Source of the DNA: Streptomyces canus
Lineage (GTDB): Bacteria; Actinomycetota; Actinomycetes; Streptomycetales; Streptomycetaceae
Length of the DNA stretch: 64,000 nucleotides
Assembly (NCBI RefSeq): GCF_030815415.1
Contig: NZ_JAUSWW010000001.1
Span: forward strand, 1,984,001-2,048,000
Direction of reading: 5' to 3'
In this document: in pieces, positions 50,196-58,897 of the stretch
Layout of the letters: every line of letters starts with the position of its first letter
How positions within the stretch are numbered: position 1 is the stretch's first letter
The notes under the pieces: model-generated
Told to the model about the DNA's origin: nothing
The model's database searches: none
Seen by the model: the letters and a program-made list of their open reading frames with translations, nothing else
Translations under genes and position numbers: made by a program

Positions 50196-51350
50196 ATGCG
50201 GGTGATCGGTCTGATGTCCGGGACGTCGTACGACGCCATCGACGCGGCGGCGGCCGAGCTGGACCTCGTCGGGGACAGCCTGGTCCTGAGACCGCTGGGA
50301 AAGGTGAGCGCGTCGTACGACGACCCCCTGCGCGAGGCGCTCGCCGCGGCGCTTCCGCCGGGGACCACGTCGATGGCCGAGGTGTGCCGGCTGGACACCC
50401 TCATCGGACAGGCGTTCGCGGCGGCGGCCGTCCGGGCCGATCGTGAACTGTGCGACGGGCGGGCCGAGTTGGTCGCATCCCACGGGCAGACGGTGTACCA
50501 CTGGGCCGCCGGTGGCCGGGTGCACGGCACGTTGCAGATCGGACAGCCCGCCTGGATCGCCGAGGCGACCGGACTGCCCGTGGTCGCCGACTTCCGGCCC
50601 CGCGACATCGCCGCCGGCGGCCAGGGCGCCCCGCTGGTCAGCCTGGTCGACCTGTTGTGGCTGCGGGGCCGCCCGGGCACGCCGGTCGCGCTCAACCTGG
50701 GCGGCATCGCCAACCTCACCGCTCCCGACGGGACCGCCTTCGACACCGGCCCCGGGTGCGCCTTGATCGACGCGGCGGCCCGGGGGTTCAGCGGCGGGCG
50801 CCTGGCGTACGACGCCGACGGGGCGCTGGCCGCTCGCGGGACAGTGCACGGGGCGCTGCTGGAGCGGCTGCTCGCGGAGCCGTACTACGCGCTGGCGCCG
50901 CCGAAGACGACCGGCAAGGAGCTCTTCCACCTCGGGCATCTCCAGGAGGCCCTCGCGGGGTGCGGGAGGCTGTCGGCCGAGGATGTCGTCGCCACGCTGA
51001 CCGCGCTCACCGCCCGGACGGCGGCCGACGCGGTCCGGGCGGTGCGCGCGACGGAGGTGATCGCCTCCGGCGGCGGGACCCGCAATCCGGCGCTGATGGG
51101 CATGCTGGCCGAGTCCGTGCCCGGCATCGCGCTGCGCACCTCCGACGAGCTGGGGCTGCCCTCGGACGCGAAGGAGGCGTACGCCTTCGCCGTCCTGGGA
51201 TTCCTGACCGTGCACGGACTGCCCGGCACCGTGCCCGCGAGCACCGGCGCCCGGCACGCGCGCGTCCTCGGATCGGTGACTCCCGGCCGGGACGGACTGC
51301 GTCTGCCGCCGCCCGCGCGAGAGAAACCCGTACGCCTCGTACTGGGTTGA
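50196..51350 (+). CDS. anmK: Anhydro-N-acetylmuramic acid kinase
   Basis: 384 aa sugar kinase of the hexokinase/ASKHA fold, phosphorylating and opening 1,6-anhydroMurNAc in cell-wall recycling. Seen: VIGLMSGTSYDAIDAAAAEL (usually MSGTSxDGxD; the Gly is Ala here), VASHGQTVYHW, TLQIGQPAWIAEATGLPVVA, DFRPRDIAAGGQGAPLV, LNLGGIANLT, and IASGGGTRNPALM. Four nt behind the MHS transporter gene, which might import a wall-derived compound. Confidence 0.92.
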   Translation: MRVIGLMSGTSYDAIDAAAAELDLVGDSLVLRPLGKVSASYDDPLREALAAALPPGTTSMAEVCRLDTLIGQAFAAAAVRADRELCDGRAELVASHGQTVYHWAAGGRVHGTLQIGQPAWIAEATGLPVVADFRPRDIAAGGQGAPLVSLVDLLWLRGRPGTPVALNLGGIANLTAPDGTAFDTGPGCALIDAAARGFSGGRLAYDADGALAARGTVHGALLERLLAEPYYALAPPKTTGKELFHLGHLQEALAGCGRLSAEDVVATLTALTARTAADAVRAVRATEVIASGGGTRNPALMGMLAESVPGIALRTSDELGLPSDAKEAYAFAVLGFLTVHGLPGTVPASTGARHARVLGSVTPGRDGLRLPPPAREKPVRLVLG

Positions 51351-51408
51351 CCGGAATTCGGTCCGCCCCTCTCATCCGGCTTTCACCGACGCCTCATACG
51401 GTGGGGGC

Positions 51409-52413
51409 ATGACGCAGGTGACTCCTCCCGGGTGGTACCCCGATCCCGGACAGACAAGTGACGGTCCCGCCACCGAGCGCTGGTGGGACGGCAGGGCATG
51501 GACGGACCAGACCCGCCCCGCGGGGTCGGCCGCCCAGTGGGGTCCCCCGGCGCAGGCGCCCGCCGAGGGGGCGTATCCCCCGTATCCGGCCTATCCCGGT
51601 CAGCCGCCGGCCGGCGGACGGCGCGGTCTGCGCACCGGCGTAGCCGTGGCGGTGGCGGTCGCGGTCCTCGCCAGCATCGGTGTGGGCGTGTGGGCGCTGA
51701 CCGGCAACGACTCGGGCGGCGGCAGCGCCTCGCAGCAGGGGCCGGGCGGCGGGCAGGGCGGCGCCGGGGGCCAGGACGGTTCCACGGGTGGCCAGGGCGG
51801 GCCGGGCGGGAACGGCGGTCCGGGTGGCTCCGGCGGTTCCGGCGGGGCCTCGCCCTCGCCCGGGCAGTCCGAGGCGCCGAAGATCGAGAGCGGTTCGGTG
51901 ACCGACGCGATCAGCGGGATCAGCATCCCGATCCCGGACGACTGGTACGGCCAGCAGATCCAGGCCGGTGCGTCGGTCACGTCGAACGACTCCTACCAGT
52001 GCCCCGGCGACACCTCCCAGAACTGCACGAAGGGCGGTGCGTACTCGGCTCCCGCGGCACTGCTGGGCACCGCCGGCTCGACGGCCGAGCAGGTCGCCAA
52101 GGCGGACATCGAGGCGAACGCCGAGCAGTCCTACGGCGGCAAGACCTACGGTGCGATCACCTCGCACGACGTGCTGGCCTCCAAGGCCGTGACCGTCGCC
52201 GGGCAGAAGGGCTACCTGGTCCGCTGGAAGGCGGTCACCAGCAAGGGCGCCGACGGCTACGTCGAGTCGCTGGCCTTCCCCTCCCCCGCGAACGCGCGGC
52301 AGATCGTCGTCGTGCGCTTCGGCGTCGACGTCGGCGAGAAGCAGTCCGTCATCGACGAGATCACCAAGGGGATCAAGGTGTCCACGGGCGGCGGCAGCGG
52401 CCAGGACGTCTGA
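51409..52413 (+). CDS. DUF2510 membrane protein with Gly/Ser-rich spacer and extracellular domain
   Basis: 334 aa. N-terminal DUF2510 motif PPGWYPDPGQ...ERWWDGRAWTDQTRP, a Pro/Tyr-rich segment, one membrane helix (TGVAVAVAVAVLASIGVGVW), then a Gly/Ser/Gln-rich low-complexity spacer (about 105-150) and an extracellular domain (ITSHDVLASKAVTVAGQKGY). Two Cys (CPGDTSQNC) may form a disulfide. Function unknown; the type is common in actinobacteria. Confidence 0.8.
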   Translation: MTQVTPPGWYPDPGQTSDGPATERWWDGRAWTDQTRPAGSAAQWGPPAQAPAEGAYPPYPAYPGQPPAGGRRGLRTGVAVAVAVAVLASIGVGVWALTGNDSGGGSASQQGPGGGQGGAGGQDGSTGGQGGPGGNGGPGGSGGSGGASPSPGQSEAPKIESGSVTDAISGISIPIPDDWYGQQIQAGASVTSNDSYQCPGDTSQNCTKGGAYSAPAALLGTAGSTAEQVAKADIEANAEQSYGGKTYGAITSHDVLASKAVTVAGQKGYLVRWKAVTSKGADGYVESLAFPSPANARQIVVVRFGVDVGEKQSVIDEITKGIKVSTGGGSGQDV

Positions 52414-52431
52414 CACCCCCGGGAAACCCGT

Positions 52432-52478
52432 CGGCCGGGTGGGGCGCCTCTCCGCTCAAGAGGAACCCCACCCGGCCG
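52432..52478 (+). terminator. Bidirectional hairpin terminator
   Basis: CGGCCGGGTGGGG pairs with CCCCACCCGGCCG over 13 bp, with an inner CCTCT/AGAGG stem. It lies 18 nt after the DUF2510 gene, facing the convergent TetR gene. Confidence 0.8.
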
Positions 52479-52559
52479 GGGGGTGCGCGCCGCCCCCGTC
52501 CCCACGGTGCGGCGCGAGCAGGTCACCGTCCAGTCATCCCGTGGACGGCGGCCTGGGTC

Positions 52560-53174
52560 TCAGGTGAGCCCCAGTGCGGGCAGCACCGCGGCCTCCACGA
52601 AGCAGACCAGGTAGCTCGGATCGGCGTACTCCCCGTCCACGATGGGCCGCGCCCGGATCACGCCGAACATCTGGGCCGGGATGTACTCCAGCGCCGGATG
52701 CCCGGCGGCGACCTCGCCCCGGTCGACCCCGCGCTGGAGGATCTCCTTCAGCGACGCGATCTCCGGGTCGACGAGCGCCTCCCGCAGCGCCTTCGCCAGC
52801 TCCGGGTCCTGCGTGACGGCGTGTCCGAGGGCCTGGAGCAGCTTGGTGTCACTATTCGACCAGCGGCCCGCGGCCCGTGCCACCTCGCGCAAGTCGTCCG
52901 CGAGCGATCCTGTGTCGATGCCGTCGAACTTCGACTGGCGCCGGGACCGCAGCGCGGCCACCACGAACTGCGGCTTGGTCTTCCACTGCCGGTAGAGCGT
53001 GGACTTGCTGCACCGGGTGCTGGCGGCGACACCCTCCATGGTCACGGCTTCATACCCGCATTCGCGGACCTGTTCGAGCACGGCGTCGTAGAACTCCTGC
53101 TCACGCTCGGGCGTGATTTTGGAGCGGCGCGAGGCGGCGACCGTCTCCGGTCCGTCCGCGGCCTGCGACGTCAT
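52560..53174 (-). CDS. TetR/AcrR-family regulator
   Basis: 204 aa. HTH: FYDAVLEQVRECGYEAVTME, GVAASTRCSKSTLYRQWKTK PQF. The C-terminal part resembles TetR_C_16-like ligand domains (LLQALGHAVTQDPELAKALR). ATG 53174 follows GAGGAGA. The intergenic region upstream carries six 16-bp repeats that look like its binding sites, so it likely controls itself and the divergent PAP2-transporter pair. Effector unknown. Confidence 0.9.
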   Translation of the reverse strand: MTSQAADGPETVAASRRSKITPEREQEFYDAVLEQVRECGYEAVTMEGVAASTRCSKSTLYRQWKTKPQFVVAALRSRRQSKFDGIDTGSLADDLREVARAAGRWSNSDTKLLQALGHAVTQDPELAKALREALVDPEIASLKEILQRGVDRGEVAAGHPALEYIPAQMFGVIRARPIVDGEYADPSYLVCFVEAAVLPALGLT

Positions 53175-53252
53175 CGGCGCTTCTCCTCGTTCGAGTGGGG
53201 CTTGAGCGACTTCATACAAGGTGGTGCGGGGCTGCTTCCAGTGTGGCGTACG

Positions 53253-53344
53253 TCTATCGATACGTGAGTGTACCGGTACGCGGCCGTATCGGTACACTGA
53301 CGTATCGGTACACTGGCGTATCGGTACGCACCCGTATCGATGAG
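53253..53344. promoter_or_regulatory. Six tandem 16-bp operator-like repeats
   Basis: Starting at 53253, 53269, 53285, 53301, 53317 and 53333, each 16-bp unit has the core GTAYCGGTAC or a close form (ATCGATAC, ACCGGTAC, ATCGGTAC x3, ATCGATGA). Exact 16-bp phasing over 92 bp between divergent TetR and PAP2 genes indicates a cooperative binding array. Confidence 0.7.
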
Positions 53345-53414
53345 CGCGATGAGTTCGCCGCACCAGACGAGTCTCCAGCTCAGCCCGCACCACCGTCAGC
53401 GAAGGGGCCGGGGG

Positions 53415-54221
53415 ATGAATGCCCGCACCGAGCCTGCAGAAGCGGAGACCCGCGCCATAACGCGGCCGCCACTCGTCCGTGAGCTCCTGCTTGTCGCAGG
53501 ACTCTTCCTCGTCTACAAGTTCGGCCGTCAGCTGGCGACCGGACACACCGGCGAAGCGTTCCGCAACGCCCACCGCGTGTGGGACCTGGAGCGAGCCTTC
53601 CGCCTGCCCGGCGAGGGCGACGTACAGAATCTGCTGCTGCACGGCGACACTCTCGTGCACATCGCCAACACCTACTACGCCACGATCCATTTCCCGGCCA
53701 CCGCGGCCTTCCTGGTCTGGCTCTATCTGCGCCGGCCGACGCACTACGTCTGGGCCCGCCGGGTACTGGCCGCCGTCACCGGTGCCGCACTCGTGGTGCA
53801 CCTCGTCTTCCCGCTCGCCCCGCCGCGCATGCTCGCCGCGACGGGCCTGGTGGACACCGCACGCCTGTACGGGCCGTCGGTGTACGGCCCGCCGCGGACC
53901 GACCACCTGTCGAACCAGTTCGCGGCGATGCCGTCGCTGCACTTCGGCTGGGCCCTGATGGTGGCGATCGGACTGATCGTCGCGACCCGGTCGCGTCGGC
54001 GCTGGCTGTGGCTGCTGCATCCGCTGCTGACGCTGACGGTGATCGTCGGGACCGCGAACCACTACTGGCTCGACGCGATCGTGGCGGCGGCCATGCTCGG
54101 CATCGCGCTCGCGGTGATCCGCCTGCCCCGGCGCACGACGACGACCGCGGAGCACCCCCCGGAAAGTCAGGAGACTCCGGCACCGGTCGAGGAGAACGTC
54201 CTGGTCGGAGCGGGCCGATGA
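53415..54221 (+). CDS. PAP2-superfamily membrane phosphatase / inositol-phosphotransferase-like
   Basis: 268 aa with about six membrane helices. PAP2_3-type motifs: FPLAPPRMLAATGLVD (first), MPSLHFGWALMVAIG (PSLH, second) and VGTANHYWLDAIVAAA (HxxxD, third). This branch includes Aur1/Ipt1-like enzymes and actinobacterial inositol-phosphate transferases, acting on lipid phosphates at the membrane. ATG 53415 (GGGCCGGGGG upstream). Coupled to the DMT transporter by an ATGA overlap. Confidence 0.87.
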   Translation: MNARTEPAEAETRAITRPPLVRELLLVAGLFLVYKFGRQLATGHTGEAFRNAHRVWDLERAFRLPGEGDVQNLLLHGDTLVHIANTYYATIHFPATAAFLVWLYLRRPTHYVWARRVLAAVTGAALVVHLVFPLAPPRMLAATGLVDTARLYGPSVYGPPRTDHLSNQFAAMPSLHFGWALMVAIGLIVATRSRRRWLWLLHPLLTLTVIVGTANHYWLDAIVAAAMLGIALAVIRLPRRTTTTAEHPPESQETPAPVEENVLVGAGR

Positions 54222-55222
54222 GCGCCACCGCCCTCGCCGTCGTGCTGTCCCTGTTCTCGGCCGTCGCCTACGCGGGCGCGGCCGTCGCCCAGGAGCGGCT
54301 GGCCTCCCGCAACCCCGGTTCGGGGATGCTGCGGCTGCTCGGCTCGGGCGCCTGGTGGTGGTCCGTCGCCCTCAACGCCTCCGCCGCGCTGCTGCACGTG
54401 GTGGCCCTCAAGTACGGCCCGCTGACCGTGGTCCAGCCGCTCGGCGCGCTCACCCTGGTCGCCGCGGTGCCCATGGGCGCGCGGGTCGCCGGGCGGCGGG
54501 TCAGCGCGACGGAGTGGCGGGGTACGGCGTACACCCTCATCGGGCTGGCCGCGATCCTCGTCACAGCGTCCGGTCCGGCGCCCGACGACGTGCTGAGCAT
54601 GCCGGAGGCGCTGGCGGTCGCCGGTGTGACGGCCACGGTGATCGGCCTGCTGACGCGCCGGGGCACCCGTCCCGGCCTGCGCCACGCGTCCGCGTCGGGC
54701 TTCGCCTCCGGGGTCGCCTCGGCGCTCACCCAGACCGTGACGGTGGCCGCGACCGACCGCTCGGACTCCGTGCTGAGCGTGCAGGTCATCGGCGTCGCGC
54801 TGCTCGTGGCGGCGTTCGCGGCGGGCGGTCTGCTGCTGTCCCAGGTCGCCTACCGGGGCGGCCTCGGCGCACCTCTGGCGGTGGTGACCCTGGCCAATCC
54901 GGTGGCGGCCGCGCTCATCGGACTGTCACTGCTGGGCGAACGCCTCCAGGGCGGCGCGACGGGCATCCTCCTCGCACTGGCCGGGGCAGGACTCTCGGCG
55001 TGGGGTGTGGTGCTGCTGAGCCGGGTGGCGCCGGACGTGGTGGCGGTGGATCAGGCCTACGACGAAGTGGTCGCGGCGGATCAGCCGCTCGACGACGGCA
55101 TCACGGTCTCCGATGCCGAGCACCCCGTCGCGGCCGTCCTGGCGCTCGAAGCCGCGAAGGTGCCGCCCGAGTCGATGCTGATGCCCCGGCAGCCCGACCC
55201 GGGGCACCTCACCTCGCTCTGA
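54218..55222 (+). CDS. DMT/EamA-like membrane transporter
   Basis: 334 aa with about nine or ten hydrophobic helices (LAVVLSLFSAVAYAGAAVAQ, GPLTVVQPLGALTLVAAVPM, LAVVTLANPVAAALIGLSLL) and a soluble tail (about 285-334). The pattern LTVVQPLGALTL resembles the DMT superfamily/NIPA-like group. Co-translated with the PAP2 gene; could export or flip a lipid or metabolite linked to that phosphatase. Repression by the TetR regulator is likely. Confidence 0.78.
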   Translation: MSATALAVVLSLFSAVAYAGAAVAQERLASRNPGSGMLRLLGSGAWWWSVALNASAALLHVVALKYGPLTVVQPLGALTLVAAVPMGARVAGRRVSATEWRGTAYTLIGLAAILVTASGPAPDDVLSMPEALAVAGVTATVIGLLTRRGTRPGLRHASASGFASGVASALTQTVTVAATDRSDSVLSVQVIGVALLVAAFAAGGLLLSQVAYRGGLGAPLAVVTLANPVAAALIGLSLLGERLQGGATGILLALAGAGLSAWGVVLLSRVAPDVVAVDQAYDEVVAADQPLDDGITVSDAEHPVAAVLALEAAKVPPESMLMPRQPDPGHLTSL

Positions 55223-55238
55223 CCCGGCCGGTTCCGGC

Positions 55239-57290
55239 CTACACGGTGATGATCGCCGGGTCGCTCACCCCGGGCCGCCCGTTCTCGACGTGCCCGGCGA
55301 ACCTCCGCAGGAACGCCGGGTCGGAGTCGGACGTGACCGTCAGGTCGTACCAGCGCCGGCTCGCCGCGAGGTCGACGCAGTGCCTGACGGTGGTGCCGGG
55401 CCGCACGGTGACGGTGCGGACGCGGCCGCCGTAACCGCTGGTGACCTTGAGCCGGGCCGTCTTGGCGCCCTTGTTGGTGAAGGTCAGCTCGACGTCGTCG
55501 CCGGTGTGCCGTGCGGTGGTCTCTGCTCCGGCCGTCTTGTTCGCACCCTTGAAGGAGCGCACGAAGCCGTTCGGGCCGTGCACGGTCAGGTCGTACGAGC
55601 CGCCGGAGTACGCCGAGTTCCAGGTGTCCGCGATCGTCTTGCCGGCCTCCGTGGTGTAGGTCCACGGGCCGTCGGTGCGGTTGCCGGAGGTGACGTGGAA
55701 GGCGGCACCGGCCTTGGCGCCGGAGGCGAACGTCAGCGTGACCTGGCCGGCCGCCGCGTCCACGGAACCGTCCACGTGCGGGGCGTACTTGAGGGGGCGG
55801 GACGGACGCAGACCGCGCTCCTGCCTGGGCATGTCCGGATCGGCCGGCGGCGTCGGCCGGTAGTCGGGGTGCCGCTCGCGGTCCTGCGGCTCGTACTCGT
55901 CCGTCTCCGGCAGCGCGGCGGGGCGGCTGTCCTTGCGGGAGAAGTCGAAGGCCGAGGTCAGGTCGCCGCATATGGCCCGGCGCCAGGGCGAGATGTTCGT
56001 CTCCCTGACGCCGAAACGGCGCTCCATGAACCGCAGGATCGACGTGTGGTCCAGGGTCTCGGAGTTGACGTAACCACCCTTGCTCCACGGCGAGACGACC
56101 AGCATCGGTACCCGGGGGCCGAGTCCGTAGGGGCCTGCCGGGCGGTTGCCGTCGCCGGGGTAGAGGTCGAGCGAGACGTCGACGGTCGACTTGCCCTGCG
56201 CCGCGGACCGCGGCGGGAGCGGCGGCACCACGTGGTCGAAGAAGCCGTCGTTCTCGTCGAAGGTGATGAACAGGGCCGTCTTCGACCAGACCTCCGGGTT
56301 GGAGGTGAGGGCGTCGAGGACCTGCGCGATGTACCAGGCGCCGTAGTTCGAGGGCCAGTTGGAGTGCTCGGAGAACGCCTCCGGGGCGGCGATCCAGGAG
56401 ATCTGGGGCAGCGTACCGGCCTTGACGTCGGCCTTCAGCCGGTCGAAGTAGCCGTCGCCGTTCTTGACGTCGGTGCCGGTGCGGGCCTTGTCGTACCAGG
56501 GGTCGCCGGGCTGGGCCTCGCGGTACTTGTTGAAGTACAGGAGGGAGTTGTCGCCGTAGTTGCCCCGGTAGGCGTCCGCGATCCAGCCCCAGGAGCCCGC
56601 CGCGTCCAGGCCGTCGCCGATGTCCTGGTAGATCTTCCACGAGACGCCGGCCCGCTCCAGACGCTCGGGATAGGTCGTCCAGCCGTAGCCGGCCTCGTCG
56701 TTGCCCAGGACCGGGCCGCCGCCGGTGCCGTCGTTGCCGGTGTGTCCCGTCCACATGTAGTAGCGGTTCGGGTCGGTCGAGCCGATGAACGAGCAGTGGT
56801 AGGCGTCGCAGACGGTGAAGGCGTCGGCGAGGGCGTAGTGGAAGGGGATGTCCTCACGGGTCAGGTACGCCATCGTGGTGGTGCCCTTCGCCGGCACCCA
56901 CTTGTCGTACTTGCCCCCGTTGTAGGCCTGCTGGCCGTCGGTCCAGCCGTGCGGCAGGCCCTCCAGGAACTGCATGCCCAGGTCGTCGGCTTCCGGGTGG
57001 AAGGGCAGGACGTCCTTGGTGCCGTCGGACTGGTGCCAGATCGGCCTGCCGTTCTCGTGCCGCACCGGGCGCGGGTCGCCGAAGCCGCGAACGCCCCGCA
57101 ACGCGCCGAAGTAGTGATCGAAGGAGCGGTTCTCCTGCATCAGGACGACGATGTGCTCCACGTCCTCGATCGACCCCGTGCGATGGTTCGCCGGGAGCGC
57201 GGCGGCGCGCTGGATGCTGCTCGACAGCGCGGTGAACGCCGAGGTGGCGCCCGCGAGTTGAAGGAATCTGCGCCGGTTGACTTCGGGCAT
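55239..57290 (-). CDS. Tat-exported phospholipase C (phosphocholine-specific type)
   Basis: 683 aa. N-terminal twin-arginine signal EVNRRRFLQLAGATSAFTAL. The phosphoesterase domain has HIVVLMQENRSFDHYFGALR (first metal/nucleophile region), CDAYHCSFIGSTDPNRYYMW, FITFDENDGFFDHVVPPLPP and LDHTSILRFMERRFGV. Two C-terminal DUF756 beta-domains follow (about 500-683; VHGPNGFVRSFKGANK). This is the PlcC/PlcN family that hydrolyses phospholipids outside the cell, useful for phosphate and lipid acquisition. ATG 57290 begins MPEVNRRRF. Confidence 0.93.
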   Translation of the reverse strand: MPEVNRRRFLQLAGATSAFTALSSSIQRAAALPANHRTGSIEDVEHIVVLMQENRSFDHYFGALRGVRGFGDPRPVRHENGRPIWHQSDGTKDVLPFHPEADDLGMQFLEGLPHGWTDGQQAYNGGKYDKWVPAKGTTTMAYLTREDIPFHYALADAFTVCDAYHCSFIGSTDPNRYYMWTGHTGNDGTGGGPVLGNDEAGYGWTTYPERLERAGVSWKIYQDIGDGLDAAGSWGWIADAYRGNYGDNSLLYFNKYREAQPGDPWYDKARTGTDVKNGDGYFDRLKADVKAGTLPQISWIAAPEAFSEHSNWPSNYGAWYIAQVLDALTSNPEVWSKTALFITFDENDGFFDHVVPPLPPRSAAQGKSTVDVSLDLYPGDGNRPAGPYGLGPRVPMLVVSPWSKGGYVNSETLDHTSILRFMERRFGVRETNISPWRRAICGDLTSAFDFSRKDSRPAALPETDEYEPQDRERHPDYRPTPPADPDMPRQERGLRPSRPLKYAPHVDGSVDAAAGQVTLTFASGAKAGAAFHVTSGNRTDGPWTYTTEAGKTIADTWNSAYSGGSYDLTVHGPNGFVRSFKGANKTAGAETTARHTGDDVELTFTNKGAKTARLKVTSGYGGRVRTVTVRPGTTVRHCVDLAASRRWYDLTVTSDSDPAFLRRFAGHVENGRPGVSDPAIITV

Positions 57291-57656
57291 GGGTGGGTAC
57301 TGCCTCTCATCCAGGGGTGCGGATGGCCGGAACATGACGGAATGCGCGCGGTGCGAGTGTTCCAAGAGCACCAAACGTCAGGGAAGGGTGCGGTGGCGCT
57401 CGTGTGAAAGTCAGCGGTACGGGAGGGGTGCCGGGCCGGGGACCCGGGGACGGGGGCGCGGTGGCGCCGTCCGGCCGTACCCCGCGAGGGGCCGGGCCGG
57501 CCGAGTCGCTTGCCGCCTCCTGCCTGACCTGCCTTTTCATAGAACGTCTTCCGCCTGGCAGAAGCCGCCTTGCCGAGCCCCCGCACACCTCACGAACCTG
57601 GGTCCAACCACGGCACGCGGGGCGACGGCGCCTCGCCGACAGGGACGGGAACTGCC
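57291..57656. other. Divergent intergenic region between phospholipase C and vanA
   Basis: 366 nt without a gene I can support. It should hold both divergent promoters. The only clear structure is the 17-bp near-palindrome at 57548-57564. No PHO box was obvious to me. Confidence 0.5.
57548..57564. promoter_or_regulatory. Candidate operator upstream of vanA
   Basis: CTTCCGCCTGGCAGAAG is a near-perfect inverted repeat (one mismatch pair) about 93 nt upstream of the vanA ATG, placed for control by the IclR regulator encoded behind vanB or by another aromatic-acid repressor. Confidence 0.35.
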
Positions 57657-58730
57657 ATGCCGCACATGACCGCTTTTGCCAGGAATCAGTGGTACGTCGC
57701 CGCCTACAGCCACGAGGTGGGCCGGGAGGAGCTCCTCGGCCGGACGATCCTCGGTGAGCCGCTCGTGTTCTACCGGACCGAGGAGGAGGGCACGCCCGTC
57801 GCGCTGGCCGACCGGTGTGTGCACCGCCGGTTCCCGCTGCACGAGAAGCCGAGCCGGCTCGACGGTGACCGGATCGTGTGCGGGTACCACGGGTTCACGT
57901 ACGACACGACGGGCACGTGCGTGTATGTTCCGGGGCAGAAACGCGTCCCGCGTACGGCGCGCGTCGCCTCGTACCCGATCGCCGAGCTGGACTCCCTGAT
58001 CTGGGTGTGGATCGGCGACCCGGCCCTCGCCGACCCCGACACCATCCCGCGGGCCAGGCACCTGGACTCCCCCGGCTGGACGACGGTGCGCGGCATGGAG
58101 CCCATCGACGCCGACTACGGGCTCCTCGTCGACAACCTCCTCGACCTCTCCCACGAGACGTATCTGCACGGCGGCTACATCGGGACTCCCGAGGTCGCCG
58201 AGACACCCATCACGACCGAGGTCGACGAGGGCGCGGGGATCGTGCGGGTCAGCCGGCACATGGACGATGCCGAGTGCCCGCCGTTCTACGCCAAGTCCAC
58301 CGGCATAGAAGGCCGGATCACCCGCTGGCAGGACATCGAGTACAGCGCGCCCTGCCTGTATCTGCTCCATAGCCGCGTCGCCCCCGTCGGTGTGGTGCCC
58401 GAGGCGGACGGCAGCGACCCGAACGGCTTCCACACCGAGGTGACGTACGCGATCACGCCGTCCTCCGACGGCAAGGTGTACGACTTCTGGATGGTCTCGC
58501 GCGACTGGGCGACGGAGGACGACGAGGTCACCGAGTTCCTGCGGAAGAACAACCACACCGTCGTCATGCAGGACGTGGACGCGCTCAACCTGCTGCAGAA
58601 GACGCTCGGCAGTGAGCGGACGGGGTACCAGGAGCTGAGCATCAATATCGACACCGGCGGCCTGGCCGCCCGCCGTATCCTCGCCCGGCTCGTCGAGGAG
58701 GGCGCCAAGCCCGTGGAGAAGGTCCAGTGA
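57657..58730 (+). CDS. vanA: Rieske oxygenase, vanillate O-demethylase oxygenase subunit-like
   Basis: 357 aa. N-terminal Rieske [2Fe-2S] motif CVHRRFPLHE and CGYHGFTYD (CxH-x16-18-CxxH), then the mononuclear-iron site in DNLLDLSHETYLHGGYIG (two His, distal Asp). The TAFARNQWYVAAYSHEVGRE start is typical of VanA. The enzyme would oxidatively demethylate vanillate to protocatechuate plus formaldehyde, feeding the pca operon 13 kb away. Other aromatic O-demethylases are possible. ATG 57657. Confidence 0.85.
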   Translation: MPHMTAFARNQWYVAAYSHEVGREELLGRTILGEPLVFYRTEEEGTPVALADRCVHRRFPLHEKPSRLDGDRIVCGYHGFTYDTTGTCVYVPGQKRVPRTARVASYPIAELDSLIWVWIGDPALADPDTIPRARHLDSPGWTTVRGMEPIDADYGLLVDNLLDLSHETYLHGGYIGTPEVAETPITTEVDEGAGIVRVSRHMDDAECPPFYAKSTGIEGRITRWQDIEYSAPCLYLLHSRVAPVGVVPEADGSDPNGFHTEVTYAITPSSDGKVYDFWMVSRDWATEDDEVTEFLRKNNHTVVMQDVDALNLLQKTLGSERTGYQELSINIDTGGLAARRILARLVEEGAKPVEKVQ

Positions 58731-58897
58731 GCAGTCCGACGGGAGAGATCTACCGCATCGACTGGCTGCCCGGCACGGACGTGCTGCACGGCACCTGTCA
58801 CTGCGGCCGCGAGCACACCTCGCAGGACCCGATCGAGATGTGGGAGTGGATGCTCGCCCACCCGCAAGGACACGAGCCGCGAGGAAACACCTCATGA
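58727..58897 (+). CDS. 56-aa conserved-type small protein between vanA and vanB
   Basis: A GTG at 58727 overlaps the vanA stop and the ORF's TGA overlaps the vanB ATG (ATGA), so the three are tightly coupled. The protein starts VSSPTGEIYRIDWLPGTDVL, has HGTCHCGREHTSQDPIEMWE (Cys-x-Cys and His residues that could bind metal) and ends in a polar tail. Strong coupling and coding bias argue that it is real. It may assist the oxygenase or ferredoxin reductase; I know no function. Confidence 0.65.
   Translation: MSSPTGEIYRIDWLPGTDVLHGTCHCGREHTSQDPIEMWEWMLAHPQGHEPRGNTS

Noticed and set aside
51780..51860. Tandem repeat element in GGC/GGT-rich DNA
   Set aside because: It encodes the Gly-rich spacer of the DUF2510 protein and is explained as low-complexity coding sequence.
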